From an uncultured Acidobacteriota bacterium (lineage in GTDB: Bacteria > Acidobacteriota > Blastocatellia > Pyrinomonadales > Pyrinomonadaceae): a DNA stretch of 64,000 nt. Below the pieces are notes generated by a model. It worked only from the letters and a program-made list of their open reading frames with translations. It was not told the DNA's origin and did no database searches. The stretch's first letter is position 1. Each line of letters begins with the position of its first letter. Below, piece after piece: positions 8,920 through 18,315 of this stretch. Both the position numbers and the translations under genes were made by a program. Location: NCBI GenBank assembly GCA_937873515.1, contig CALMYB010000006.1:1-64000 (forward strand), given 5' to 3'.

Positions 8920-11235
8920 ATGAAGCCAGATCATAACAATCGCGTTATCGCCCGTATTAATGAACAAAACAACGGTGCTCAAGGCCGAACTCTCGATCTC
9001 GGGAACATACTGACCCCGGAACTTGGTTTACTTTCACCCCGGCGGAGCGAAATTGCACCAAAAGGTCCGGCTAGGGACGCGGCCCTTATTGCCTACGCGG
9101 CACGTCTTCGAGACAGCTACAGGACTAACGAGGGCGGCCTGCGAGACGGGATGCTCAAACTCGGCGAAGCGTTTCGCGAAGGCCAGACCATCAACATTAC
9201 GTGTGTCTGTCGTGCTGGCGAAGGATGCCACGCAGACATTGTTAAGATAGCCATCGAGAAAGTCGGGCATGGTTTAAACGGCCGTCAAGCGCCCGTCGAA
9301 AAGTCGCAACAAACGGTCGTCGAGCATGCTTCCACTTCCCGAGTAAACCCAAGAACGCAAAGGGCGATAAACGAGATCCTATCCGTCAGCAGATCGGAAA
9401 TGCTGCTCGCGAAACTAGAGAACACTCAAGGTTGGAATCGGAGTGAACATGCGTCGCATCTGAACAGCCAATCGCAATTTGTCCGCGATCTATACGAGCG
9501 CGGCGCCATGGTTCGGGACGGCGTGCTTATATCGCCGAAGGAAACATCGTCGGCCGTGCCGCCGCTCGCGATCACGACCAATAGGTACGCGGTTGAGAGA
9601 CTCTCGAAAGTAGTGGGAGAGTCACGGGCAAGCGAACTCGCGCCGCAGATCGTCGAACACGGTAAGAGAATCGCCGGTTCGTCCGCTGACCGCGATACTC
9701 AGATGAAGGTGTTCAACTGGATCTATGGGGCACTTGACGGCAAAAATGCTCTTTTACCTTCTGATGAAAAAACGCCAAAGAACGAGAAGAAGGAAGAACG
9801 GGTCGAAAGAGTAGTTGGGGAAATATCCGGTCTGGCGGAAGAAATGAGCAAACTGGAGCCGTCCGATAGGCTCGAATTGCTCGACGCGCACAGCGATCGG
9901 ACCTTATTTGAGGATCATGACAGAGACAATGAAGATTTGTCTCTCGAAAAAGTATATGAAGATGCCATTGCTCAGGAAGTCGAGACGATCTCTCACGATC
10001 GGGAGGATGGCATAGGCGCAACACAAGAATTCGAGCGGATCGAGTTGAGCGACACCTTCCTTTCAGGTATGGCCACCGAAATGTCAAAGGAAGAACTGGA
10101 AAGATGGACCGAGGTTAGGCTGTCGGTTCTCGATGAGGCTCTTGAGAACGGAACCCCCGTCGATTCGATCCTTAGAGTATTTCAGAACAATGTGTATCAC
10201 TCGGCAAAAGAAGGCCCGTCCGAAAAACAGGCCGCTATCGACGATCTCAGATTCGCATCGGCCTATGTCAAATATCAATTGAAACAGCCCGAATCCCGCC
10301 TTCGACACTTCAACGCTCGGTATCGGGAATACGCCGTGATGCTCGAACGAGCGTCCACGCGGGATGAGGTGATCGACGCGGCCTCGCGGATCCGGCTTGA
10401 GAATGCCAGGCTCGGATTTCAATGGGAAACGCTTCCGGAGAAGGAAAAAGTAAAGACCACTCGCCCACTGTCCTCCAAAGAGATGCAGTTTCTTCTTACC
10501 GAAAGTTCTCCTCGTCATTACACATCGGAAATGACCGCCGCAAAACTGTCCTACGTAAGCGTCGGGAGCGACGCCAAGACGAAGACCGATGCCCTGATCC
10601 GCGGGGAGATACACCCGAGCCCGGAAGCGGTTCAGCTCATCGACAGTCTCGAATCAAGATCGGAGAGGCGGCAAATAAAAGACTCGATATCGGCGACACG
10701 GCATTTTCTGCAAAGTCTCAGGACGCCTAACGAGGAATTGCGATACAAGAACAGCTTTGACCATGCCGGGGCCTACAGGAAACTGCCGGCGGCCGAAAGA
10801 GACTTTGTTTACCAGCGAGCGGTGCTGCAGAAAGATGAACTGGAATCGAAGCTGTTCCTTAACGAACCGGATCGCAATAGGCCGATGCAGATGGGGCCGC
10901 CGCCGAAACCCAGCGGAAAGATCTTCAGTGAGTTTCGCGACGAGTTGAAGTCCGAGATCCTTGACCTTCTCAAAAACGGTACCGGACTCGACCATAGCGA
11001 ACTTACGACTCGGGCCGTGTCGATCCTCGATTCGGCCTATGCAAAGAACGGCCTTACCGGCAGAGCCGACCATGAAGCAATGAGTGTTCTAAGCAGGGAG
11101 CTTTCGGAAGAGATCGGCAAAGCTATTGTTCGACGTTCACCACACAACTCACGAAACGGCATCCCGGCAACCGACAGATTGATCGGAGAGACTGACGGCC
11201 GAGAGAATCGATCTCCGGAGATATACATCCGTTAA
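8920..11235 (+). CDS. Large relaxase-linked protein with DUF4326-like N-terminal segment
   Basis: About 771 residues if translation starts at ATG 8920, which I prefer to an upstream in-frame ATG (8752) lying inside the relaxase gene. Residues about 55-112 end in ITCVCRAGEGCHADIV; the C-x-C-x5-CH pattern (Cys95, Cys97, Cys103, His104) recalls the C-terminal motif of DUF4326 proteins (CwC-x-CHgd), which may hold a metal. The rest is charged, helical and unlike any enzyme I know, with several Glu/Arg-rich coiled stretches. It follows the relaxase in the same direction and may be a transferred effector or relaxosome partner. That role is a guess. Confidence 0.75.
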   Translation: MKPDHNNRVIARINEQNNGAQGRTLDLGNILTPELGLLSPRRSEIAPKGPARDAALIAYAARLRDSYRTNEGGLRDGMLKLGEAFREGQTINITCVCRAGEGCHADIVKIAIEKVGHGLNGRQAPVEKSQQTVVEHASTSRVNPRTQRAINEILSVSRSEMLLAKLENTQGWNRSEHASHLNSQSQFVRDLYERGAMVRDGVLISPKETSSAVPPLAITTNRYAVERLSKVVGESRASELAPQIVEHGKRIAGSSADRDTQMKVFNWIYGALDGKNALLPSDEKTPKNEKKEERVERVVGEISGLAEEMSKLEPSDRLELLDAHSDRTLFEDHDRDNEDLSLEKVYEDAIAQEVETISHDREDGIGATQEFERIELSDTFLSGMATEMSKEELERWTEVRLSVLDEALENGTPVDSILRVFQNNVYHSAKEGPSEKQAAIDDLRFASAYVKYQLKQPESRLRHFNARYREYAVMLERASTRDEVIDAASRIRLENARLGFQWETLPEKEKVKTTRPLSSKEMQFLLTESSPRHYTSEMTAAKLSYVSVGSDAKTKTDALIRGEIHPSPEAVQLIDSLESRSERRQIKDSISATRHFLQSLRTPNEELRYKNSFDHAGAYRKLPAAERDFVYQRAVLQKDELESKLFLNEPDRNRPMQMGPPPKPSGKIFSEFRDELKSEILDLLKNGTGLDHSELTTRAVSILDSAYAKNGLTGRADHEAMSVLSRELSEEIGKAIVRRSPHNSRNGIPATDRLIGETDGRENRSPEIYIR

Positions 11236-11291
11236 GCCGCTTTGGGCTACGGTCGTCACGGGTTACGAGTATATGGCGTGAGCCGCCAGCC

Positions 11292-11804
11292 TCATTTTTG
11301 AAGGGGGCTTGTTGGCTGCTCGATCAGTCCGAGCAAGTTCAGTTGTTGGGTCGAGGGGTGAAGATCTAGAGTTTTAACGTCTTCGGTCGTTAAAGCAGGT
11401 CCCTTCCAGCGCTGTTGAGATTCGGGAGTAGCTGTCACGAACCAGGTAGCGGCCTCCTCGCGCTGCCGCCCCGTAGGAACGGCCCAAAGCGTAAACTCGT
11501 GAGGGCCGCGCGGCGTATAGAGATAATAGTAGTTCCGGTGGGTCAGGCCGCGCGCGTCATTTGAAAACTTGCGATCCTGCTTTTTCTCCCAGACGACGCC
11601 TTCGAGTTCCTTCAGATCTTTCGGGAATCCGCCTCTTTTCTTGTGAAACGAGCGGAGGTCTCGAACCATTACCTCGAACGCTTCCACCGGAGCCTCCGCG
11701 GATCTCCGTTTTTCCGATGCCCACAATGAATAGATATAGAAGCCGGCCACAGCTATCAAAGCGATCGGCATTAGAATAAGGGTGATTTTCAGGCGTTTTT
11801 GCAT
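11292..11804 (-). CDS. Small membrane-anchored protein of the secretion locus
   Basis: 170 residues with one N-terminal membrane helix (about residues 6-28, ITLILMPIALIAVAGFYIYSL) and a periplasmic remainder. Downstream it contains FHKKRGGFPKDLKELEG, a phrase like that after the pilin helix of GspG-type pseudopilins, followed by YYYLYTPRGPHEFTLWAVP. So it has pseudopilin-like architecture without a visible prepilin cleavage site. It is last in the minus-strand VirB/VirD4 block, 6 bases after virD4. It may be a structural accessory of the channel; function unknown. Confidence 0.7.
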   Translation of the reverse strand: MQKRLKITLILMPIALIAVAGFYIYSLWASEKRRSAEAPVEAFEVMVRDLRSFHKKRGGFPKDLKELEGVVWEKKQDRKFSNDARGLTHRNYYYLYTPRGPHEFTLWAVPTGRQREEAATWFVTATPESQQRWKGPALTTEDVKTLDLHPSTQQLNLLGLIEQPTSPLQK

Positions 11805-11810
11805 TTGATT

Positions 11811-13799
11811 TCAGGCCGCTCCTCGGACCATCCGTGTTTTTTGTTCGTACTGTTTTGCCAGGAATAGTCGTGTGTGACCCACAAGATCGTTGAGAGTTAT
11901 CACTTGAGGCCGATCTGCTTCTGCTTCGGACTGTGGTGCCGTCGTGTTGATCGGGTAACTGACCGCAGCGGGAAGCTTTTCGTCTGAATAGATCCTTGAA
12001 ACTAGATCCGCCACGTCTTGGTGTTGTTCCGTCTTCCGTTCCGAGATCGCCTTATGCGTTACGCCCAATAGGAATGCCGGATCGATTTCCCCAAGATGAA
12101 CCTCTTGCGGCGAACCATTTCGTTTGGCGAGATGCGAATTTTTATGCACCGCATAAGGAGGATAGGCCGCCCGTATCGGAGGCGCCGTATCGCTTACGAT
12201 GAGCATCTCCGAGTGCGTGGCTATCTGCCTTATTTCCGAGGCATGCATGAGTGATCGCTTTTGCTCCGCATACCTCGTGTTATCGTGTTTCTTTCCGGGA
12301 TAGTCCTGAAAAGTTTTCGAGAAGATGGTCGTATCGCCCAGTTGCTTCGCCGCGTATTCCGCGGTCACGTCATCGAGGCCCGGGAGAAAGATCTTGGTCA
12401 TTACGGTTCCCAGGATGGCATTTGCTCGCTCCCGTCCGTATTGGTCGTACATCTGCGGAAGGTCCTGGTATCCGAGTCCCAAGCCGACGCCCCGACCGCG
12501 CCCGATCCCGGATATGCGTTTCACTTCAGCGACGTTCAGCTGATACGCCTCGTCGATCAGGACGAAGCACGGATACTCAGGTTCATTAAGGCCGTCAAGA
12601 CGCATCTCCATTACTGCCTGTCCGAGAAATGTGGCGATCAGTTCTTTGTAGATCTCGGCCGCTCCCTCGGACACGACGAGGTAAACGGCGGTTCCGGGCT
12701 TTCGAAGATCCGAGAAATCGATATTCCTGCAGCCAGCCTCGGATTCTTCTTGTGTCGGCGGCATCGTGACCATTCGGGCCGGTGCGAGCGTGAAGGGCCT
12801 CAGCTTGTTGTAGAGTCCGATGAGAATCGATCCACGCGTTTGAATCGGGGCCTGCCGGAAGGCGAGGTATGCCTGTTTCGCGTAAAGGCTCGGGGAATTC
12901 TCCATAGCCCGGGCGAAAGCGTCGCTGCCGTCCTCGCTCAATGAGATCAGAAAGTCGGCGGCGAAAGCGGGGATCGCCTTTTCGCGATAGACCTTTGCAA
13001 TGTGAAGCAGGATGGCGGTAAGCGCTATCTGTTCCGCGTCACCCCAGAAGGGATCGGCATTGGTCTTGCGTCGGCTCTCGATCCCGAGCATCATCCCCGC
13101 GACCTGGCAGGCGAAAGCCGGATCGTTGCGGCATTTCGGGATGAAGTTCCACCGGTCGCTCTTGCTCGGGTCGTTTAGATCGAGACGAAAGACTCTCTTT
13201 GCAGAACCGGCGGTCTGACCAAAAAGCTCACCTTTCGGGTCGTAAACAAGACAAGACGACTTCCCCAAAATTGCCCGGATCATCGAGATAAAGAATGTTT
13301 TCGATTTACCGGAGCCGGTCGGACCGAACATCACGAAATGCCTTAGCCACTGGCTCGGCGGAAGAAAAATGTCCCTGCCGCCGAACGCCTTCGCGATCGG
13401 GAGAGCATTAGACGGCAAAGGCAGTCCGCGAACCTTATTCATCAGGCCGCAGCGAATTAGGTCTTTGGCTTTCGCCCATCGGGCCGATCCGTGAGCGGTG
13501 CTCATCCTCCATAGACGATATGGGGAGATCTCATCATAGGCATCCGACAGTCCGGCGCCCACACCGCACAGAGCCATTGCCCAGAATGCGAGGTTGATCA
13601 AACCGGGCTCGTCGAACAGCCATCCGCAAAAGAGGAACAGTCCTGCGTCGAGGAATCCGATGCAAAGATAGAACACGCCTTTCCCGGCATCGGCGGCCCA
13701 ATGCCAGAAAGCGTTGTACGAAGGCAAATACTGCTCGTTCGCCTTCCGGGGAATTCCGTACGAAGCGTCGAATCTTTCTATTCGTTCACGGGAAAACAT
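11811..13799 (-). CDS. virD4: Type IV coupling protein VirD4
   Basis: A 662-residue TraG/VirD4 ATPase that links the relaxase-DNA complex to the secretion channel. N-terminal membrane helices span about residues 41-85. The family phrase HGSARWA occurs at 103-109, the Walker A GPTGSGKS at 159-166 and the Walker B CFVLIDEAYQL near 405-415, followed by a GRGVGLGLGYQDLPQMYDQYG block typical of the family (arginine-finger and Q-loop region). It is downstream of VirB10, the AAA ATPase and a small membrane protein on the same strand, so co-transcribed with them. Length is normal for the family. Confidence 0.96.
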   Translation of the reverse strand: MFSRERIERFDASYGIPRKANEQYLPSYNAFWHWAADAGKGVFYLCIGFLDAGLFLFCGWLFDEPGLINLAFWAMALCGVGAGLSDAYDEISPYRLWRMSTAHGSARWAKAKDLIRCGLMNKVRGLPLPSNALPIAKAFGGRDIFLPPSQWLRHFVMFGPTGSGKSKTFFISMIRAILGKSSCLVYDPKGELFGQTAGSAKRVFRLDLNDPSKSDRWNFIPKCRNDPAFACQVAGMMLGIESRRKTNADPFWGDAEQIALTAILLHIAKVYREKAIPAFAADFLISLSEDGSDAFARAMENSPSLYAKQAYLAFRQAPIQTRGSILIGLYNKLRPFTLAPARMVTMPPTQEESEAGCRNIDFSDLRKPGTAVYLVVSEGAAEIYKELIATFLGQAVMEMRLDGLNEPEYPCFVLIDEAYQLNVAEVKRISGIGRGRGVGLGLGYQDLPQMYDQYGRERANAILGTVMTKIFLPGLDDVTAEYAAKQLGDTTIFSKTFQDYPGKKHDNTRYAEQKRSLMHASEIRQIATHSEMLIVSDTAPPIRAAYPPYAVHKNSHLAKRNGSPQEVHLGEIDPAFLLGVTHKAISERKTEQHQDVADLVSRIYSDEKLPAAVSYPINTTAPQSEAEADRPQVITLNDLVGHTRLFLAKQYEQKTRMVRGAA

Positions 13800-13807
13800 A
13801 GCTTTTC

Positions 13808-14584
13808 TTACCGACCTTGAGTTTGAGCCTTAAGCCATTCCTGTTGTTCTTGAAGATCACGAATGACGGTCTGATTCAGCTGCAATGCGTCGCCGCGCCA
13901 CCTCACTATCCTCCAGCCGGTCGCGACAAGCTGATCCGCGGAGCTGAACGGGGGCGGGCCAGTCACAGGAGAAGCGGCGGTCGACTGGAAATAAATTATT
14001 GAGTTGGCCTCTACGGAAGGAAGAGGAAAGCGAAAGAGAAGCATCGGTCCGGAATCGAGCGGAAATGAAACGATCTCGAAAGCAAAGGGGTCACTCCGAT
14101 AGTTGAGAACAATCTCGCTCAGCGACGAGCGAAGAACGCCTTGGTTCACTTCGATCCCTGGAGGAAGAAGAGAGCGTTTCTGGAGCCCGTCGAGCACTTC
14201 ATCGGTGTTCGCGGGCAATCTGCCGCTTACGCGAAACTTGTCGAACGCCGACAGTGACACCGCCATCAGCAAAGCTCCCGATTCCCGAAGCCGCATCGCG
14301 GAATCGAATTCCTTGCCCGATAGCACCGGCTTTATGGCCTCGGCATCGGAAGAGCCAGAAACCTCGGTCTGTGCTGTAGGAGTTTCCACGAATTTCAACT
14401 GTGCGGCTTCTTTCTGCATGGAGTGATCCCTGGCCCACAGATTAAAGAGAAAAACGAAGAGAAGCGTGCAAAGATGGCGGTAGAATTTGAATTTTCCCCA
14501 GTAATAGAAAAAGCGATCCAGACGGCTGTGCTGAGTGTCGTTTTTGCACTTTTTCTTTTCAGGTTTTTGTTTGCTTGAATTCAT
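13808..14584 (-). CDS. Single-pass membrane protein of the secretion locus
   Basis: 258 residues from ATG 14584, chosen because it lies 8 bases after the stop of the preceding gene; a longer frame reaches 14671 but runs into that gene. A basic N-terminus is followed by a membrane helix (HLCTLLFVFLFNLWA, about 32-46), then a periplasmic domain. RLPANTDEVLDGLQKRSLLPPG resembles the post-helix region of pseudopilin-like proteins and of the 170-residue protein two genes on. These two may be structural partners. The gene sits between an AAA ATPase and virD4. No enzymatic motif. Confidence 0.7.
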   Translation of the reverse strand: MNSSKQKPEKKKCKNDTQHSRLDRFFYYWGKFKFYRHLCTLLFVFLFNLWARDHSMQKEAAQLKFVETPTAQTEVSGSSDAEAIKPVLSGKEFDSAMRLRESGALLMAVSLSAFDKFRVSGRLPANTDEVLDGLQKRSLLPPGIEVNQGVLRSSLSEIVLNYRSDPFAFEIVSFPLDSGPMLLFRFPLPSVEANSIIYFQSTAASPVTGPPPFSSADQLVATGWRIVRWRGDALQLNQTVIRDLQEQQEWLKAQTQGR

Positions 14585-14591
14585 AGCATTT

Positions 14592-15662
14592 CTAAACAGC
14601 GAGATCCCATTTCGCCGCCCACTCCGGGTCCCTTTCTCCGAGCCAACGATCGATGATCGGGTTAAAGCCATTCGTCATCGCAAGCAGATAATCGATCTGA
14701 AGTCCAAGAAGCTCCCGGGCATCTCCGGTCTTTACGAAGTAGCAAAAGAATCGCGTAAGAGAGTAGTCGTCCACTGATTCGACGGAATCTCTCACAAACG
14801 CGGCGGCGACATCGATCGACTCGCGAATGCTTGGGTGATCCTCCATTCCGGCGATCCCGCGTACGGCGTCGAGAAGTTTTATCGCAAGAGAGAGTTGGGC
14901 CGACGAAGCCTTTGGATTGCGTGCTGCCAGGATCTCCAGTTCCTTTTCAAGCGTCGGGTTGGCAAACCGGCTGTAGATGTGCCGCGATATGAATGGACCG
15001 CTCAGCTTATGACGAAGGTCGTTCGAGGTAGTTATAACGATCGGGCGCGATTCCCAATCGGCAACGCCGATACAGCCACCTTCGTATCGCGGGATGTAGA
15101 TAAGCCCGCGTTCTAGCGGCATCAATAACGAATCCTCGATACTTGCCCCGAACTTGTCGCTCTCGTCGAGAAGTAATACCGGAGGCGGGGTGGCGGAGTC
15201 GGCACTTTTTGCCGCGAGATCGTAAGCCAGACCGACCTCGCCTAAGACGAGGAATTGTCTTTGCCATTTGGCGTTCCGAGCCTTTTCAAGAAAGTCAACT
15301 TGCCCGCCTTCAGGAAGACTCTTTGCGATCGCAAGCTTCTCCCGCATCCAGACTTCCTGCTCCTCGCGGTCCCAGTCGTACAGGATCTCTCCCTGCGTTA
15401 ATCCATCTCGTCCCGCAACGACGCACATCGTTAGGTTGCACGCCTCGGCGAGTGCTTCGGGAAATGCGGTCTTCCCGCTCCCGCGTGTTCCAGATATCAG
15501 CCAGGCTTTTCCCGACTTGAGACTTTCGCAGAAATCCGAGAAATTCTGATCGTCGGGGACATACCCGGTCGCCGCGATAAACTGATAAAGCTCGCGTTCC
15601 TTTCTAGCGAAAACAAGACGCCTCGGGTCTGTCTGCGGCCTGTTCGGGTCGTGCGGGATCAT
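14592..15662 (-). CDS. MoxR-like AAA+ ATPase in the VirB11 position
   Basis: 356 residues. Walker A is GTRGSGKTAF (about 58-67), Walker B VLLLDESDKF (about 172-181), followed by sensor-1-type IVITTSNDL (about 219-227) and an arginine-rich region (HIYSRF). This is the layout of MoxR/dynein-like AAA+ proteins, which remodel protein complexes, not of VirB11 secretion ATPases. It overlaps virB10 by four bases and is followed by virD4, exactly where VirB11 is found in many systems. It may power or assemble the channel; that is inference from position. Confidence 0.85.
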   Translation of the reverse strand: MIPHDPNRPQTDPRRLVFARKERELYQFIAATGYVPDDQNFSDFCESLKSGKAWLISGTRGSGKTAFPEALAEACNLTMCVVAGRDGLTQGEILYDWDREEQEVWMREKLAIAKSLPEGGQVDFLEKARNAKWQRQFLVLGEVGLAYDLAAKSADSATPPPVLLLDESDKFGASIEDSLLMPLERGLIYIPRYEGGCIGVADWESRPIVITTSNDLRHKLSGPFISRHIYSRFANPTLEKELEILAARNPKASSAQLSLAIKLLDAVRGIAGMEDHPSIRESIDVAAAFVRDSVESVDDYSLTRFFCYFVKTGDARELLGLQIDYLLAMTNGFNPIIDRWLGERDPEWAAKWDLAV

Positions 15663-17002
15663 TTGGTGACCGCCTCCGTCTTAAATTTGGCTGTCGCGTC
15701 GGTTGAAACATCGGGAAGATCGGTAACAAGCACATATCCGCTCGAACCGGCCGATACTTCTATGAAACTGTCCTCTTTGCCGTTTTTAAGGAGAGCCTCG
15801 GAAAGGTCCTCCGACATCGATTCCGAACCCCTCCTGATCGGCTCCGATAGGATCACAGTGCCTCCCGATCGCAAGGCTCCGACCGAACCAAGCACCGATG
15901 AGGCTGTCTCCTTCAGCCCGTTGAAAAACCGGACCCATTGGCTTGTGAGCCGTCGGCGTTTGCCCTCGATCCCGGAAGCTCCATCCGTGCCCAAGAGGTC
16001 ACCCCCGAATTTAACGAGTTCGCCCGAGACCGGATCTATAAGCCCGACGATCGTGACGAACGCTCTCGTCGATTCACCGCCGCGAACATTGCCGATCACG
16101 GTAGTTCCAGCCGGATATGAGTAACCTTCTCCTTCAACAGAGCGCGTCAATTCCATTCGGACGAGTCCGCTTGAATTTCGGAGCGTGTAGATCGATCCGA
16201 CGAGACGGATCGGCAGAAGTGTTCCAAAAGGAATGCATTTACGCGGTGCGAAGCCTGCTGAAACTGGCTGGCTCGGTGTCGTTACGCCCGATACGGCAAT
16301 ACTCGGGGCAGGTGACTTTCTCGCTACTCCAAAGAAAAGCGACCGTCCGGGCGGTTCGGTCGAAGCGTTGGCCGCAGAGACTGTTGCGGTCATAGACTGC
16401 GGTTCGCTCTTTGCCGGAGTAAATGCATTTGTCTTTGGACCGGGAGTACCTACTGGAGCCGGCAATTCATATGACGGGTCGGCCGCCGCAGATCCAGGTG
16501 TCTTTGCTCGGCTATCCTGCCCCAAACCGAGCGGGTAGATCGCCGGTACGGATGAACCGATGGTAGGAGTTGTAGCTTCAGGTTCTATCCCGACGCCTGG
16601 TGTCCCATTAGTCTTTGGATCGTTCCCGGAGACCATGCTGAGAGCCATTTTCAGCTTCTCGTCTTCCGTAACGAGTGATGCGGGGCCTTCCTTCTGCCCG
16701 CTCCGGTTCACCGCCTGAGCTTGGGGCTTGGCGAACCATCCAATCTCGAAAAACCAGGAAACGGCGAATACAAGAATCCCTACAAACACCGCGAACCCGG
16801 CGATAATTCGCATCACCCGCCATCCGCGTTTCTTCGGGTTGCCTTTTTCCTCTAAAGGCTCGTCCTCTCCCTCGTTTATATCTGGTTGATCAGCGGCACT
16901 TTCCTCCGCGCTTTCCATAAGCAGCTTTTCGCGGGCATCCTCATTCTCGAAACCCGGAAGGGCGGTCGGAACATCGTTTGAGATCTGTGTGTTAGATTCC
17001 AT
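15659..17002 (-). CDS. virB10: VirB10/TrbI channel protein
   Basis: 447 residues from ATG 17002, which has AAAGGAG 10 bases upstream and lies 7 bases after the virB9 stop. A cytoplasmic acidic N-terminus (about 1-55) leads to one inner-membrane helix (IIAGFAVFVGILVFAVSWFF), then a Pro/Thr/Ala-rich linker, then the C-terminal TrbI/VirB10 domain from about 265 (CIPFGTLLPIRLVGSIYTL, GNVRGGESTRAFVTIVGL). VirB10 spans both membranes and gates the pore. The gene overlaps the AAA ATPase by four bases. The linker is unusually long and low-complexity but normal for this family. Confidence 0.9.
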   Translation of the reverse strand: MESNTQISNDVPTALPGFENEDAREKLLMESAEESAADQPDINEGEDEPLEEKGNPKKRGWRVMRIIAGFAVFVGILVFAVSWFFEIGWFAKPQAQAVNRSGQKEGPASLVTEDEKLKMALSMVSGNDPKTNGTPGVGIEPEATTPTIGSSVPAIYPLGLGQDSRAKTPGSAAADPSYELPAPVGTPGPKTNAFTPAKSEPQSMTATVSAANASTEPPGRSLFFGVARKSPAPSIAVSGVTTPSQPVSAGFAPRKCIPFGTLLPIRLVGSIYTLRNSSGLVRMELTRSVEGEGYSYPAGTTVIGNVRGGESTRAFVTIVGLIDPVSGELVKFGGDLLGTDGASGIEGKRRRLTSQWVRFFNGLKETASSVLGSVGALRSGGTVILSEPIRRGSESMSEDLSEALLKNGKEDSFIEVSAGSSGYVLVTDLPDVSTDATAKFKTEAVTK

Positions 17003-17009
17003 GAGTCTC

Positions 17010-18296
17010 TTACTCCTTTGTGTTGCGATCGCCAAGGGTTGTGATCAGCGGAGCATCCGCCGCTTCGCGATGAGCCGCGAGAATGCGGACGCTCTGATTC
17101 GTTCCGAGGATCGGAGCTTTATAGACGAGTGCGTAATACACTGTCGATCCCGGCTGGACCAGACCTTCGAGTGTTGTCGATTCAATATATTGAATTTCGA
17201 GCCGCGAGGTCTGGATATTGTTCCCGTTAGAATCTGCTGTCTGTACCTGAAGTTCGGGCGCACCGGATACGAGTCTCAGATTCGACGCGGTTGTGTTGCG
17301 TACGGCCGCGATTACAAGCCGAGTATCCGAGTCGAGTTCTGTGATCTTGGATATTCCGAGCTCAAGCCCGGATTGCGGCTTCGTCCACGAGGCGAAATGC
17401 TTCTTTGGATCGCGAAGAGCCTCGGCGAGTTTCTTGTTGGCGATGGTTGAGATCTCGGAGTCGGTTATCCGTCGCCCCTCTTTCTTCTTTTCGCCCGTTC
17501 TGCCCGCACGATTCAGGATCGTGTAAGCGGATTGGATAGGATATTCATCAGGAGGTTTCACTTCCGGGAGTTTCTCCGATGGAGGGACAGGACTGGAACC
17601 CACCAGTTTTGAAACCGCTCGGGAATTCAGAGGGGCAGAAGCGGGATTATCACTGCCGAGATCATAAGCGAGGCCCGCGGTCTTTCGTGCCGCGATCACG
17701 GCCTCTCGGTCGTATGTGATGACGCAGCGATGTGCATTTTTCTTTAGATTCGCGACGGGCACGAATTCGAGGATGAGAACTAAACCGGATCGCATTTGGA
17801 GGCTTATCGCGGCGGCGGTAGTGCCGTCCCTTGACGGCAGGAACGATTCTCCGGGATAGACGGTGATCGACCTGTCGGTCTCTTTTGTCGGCGATTGAAA
17901 GACGGAAGCGAGTTTCGGGTTTCCCTCATGGATGTAATAAATGCCGTCAGAGGCAGGAAACTCGACAATCGACACCGCATTCTGTGCCAGGCCTAGACGG
18001 ATCACTGTCGGCTGTTTGGGATTTACCGTCACGCTGGCCTCACCCGACAGGTAATCGGGCTGGGCTAGGTTGACGATCTCGACCGGTGCCGCCTGCGGAG
18101 ACGGGAGCGGTTTCGCAGGGCTTGCAGCGGCCGGCTTCGAAGGAGTCCTTGATTTGAGCTTTCTCGTTATCTTCAGATTGCCAACATTCGGCCTTGACTG
18201 TGCATTCGTTTCCGACCAGCAGAAAAACATGAGGATCGAAAGTAGTGTTGAGATCGCGAGTCTCGATAATTGTGTATTCATAAAATTGATAGGCAT
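17010..18296 (-). CDS. virB9: VirB9/TrbG-like outer-membrane channel protein
   Basis: 428 residues from ATG 18296, preceded by AGAGGAATCC. A signal peptide (SRLAISTLLSILMFFCWSETNAQS) is followed by a Pro/Ala/Lys-rich linker and a beta-rich body: VNPKQPTVIRLGLAQNAVSIV then FPASDGIYYIHEGNP. This fits the VirB9/CagX fold in position and style, although similarity to classic VirB9 is weak. A C-terminal part contains STVYYALVYKAP. It is between virB8 and virB10 with gaps of 19 and 7 bases. The role would be the outer-membrane core ring. Moderate confidence in the family name, high in operon membership. Confidence 0.75.
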   Translation of the reverse strand: MPINFMNTQLSRLAISTLLSILMFFCWSETNAQSRPNVGNLKITRKLKSRTPSKPAAASPAKPLPSPQAAPVEIVNLAQPDYLSGEASVTVNPKQPTVIRLGLAQNAVSIVEFPASDGIYYIHEGNPKLASVFQSPTKETDRSITVYPGESFLPSRDGTTAAAISLQMRSGLVLILEFVPVANLKKNAHRCVITYDREAVIAARKTAGLAYDLGSDNPASAPLNSRAVSKLVGSSPVPPSEKLPEVKPPDEYPIQSAYTILNRAGRTGEKKKEGRRITDSEISTIANKKLAEALRDPKKHFASWTKPQSGLELGISKITELDSDTRLVIAAVRNTTASNLRLVSGAPELQVQTADSNGNNIQTSRLEIQYIESTTLEGLVQPGSTVYYALVYKAPILGTNQSVRILAAHREAADAPLITTLGDRNTKE

Positions 18297-18315
18297 GGAT
18301 TCCTCTTTTGGTGAA

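Noticed and set aside
14592..15662. AAA ATPase as VirB11
   Set aside because: Walker and sensor layout is MoxR/AAA+, without VirB11 hallmarks such as GGTGSGKTT and the His box.
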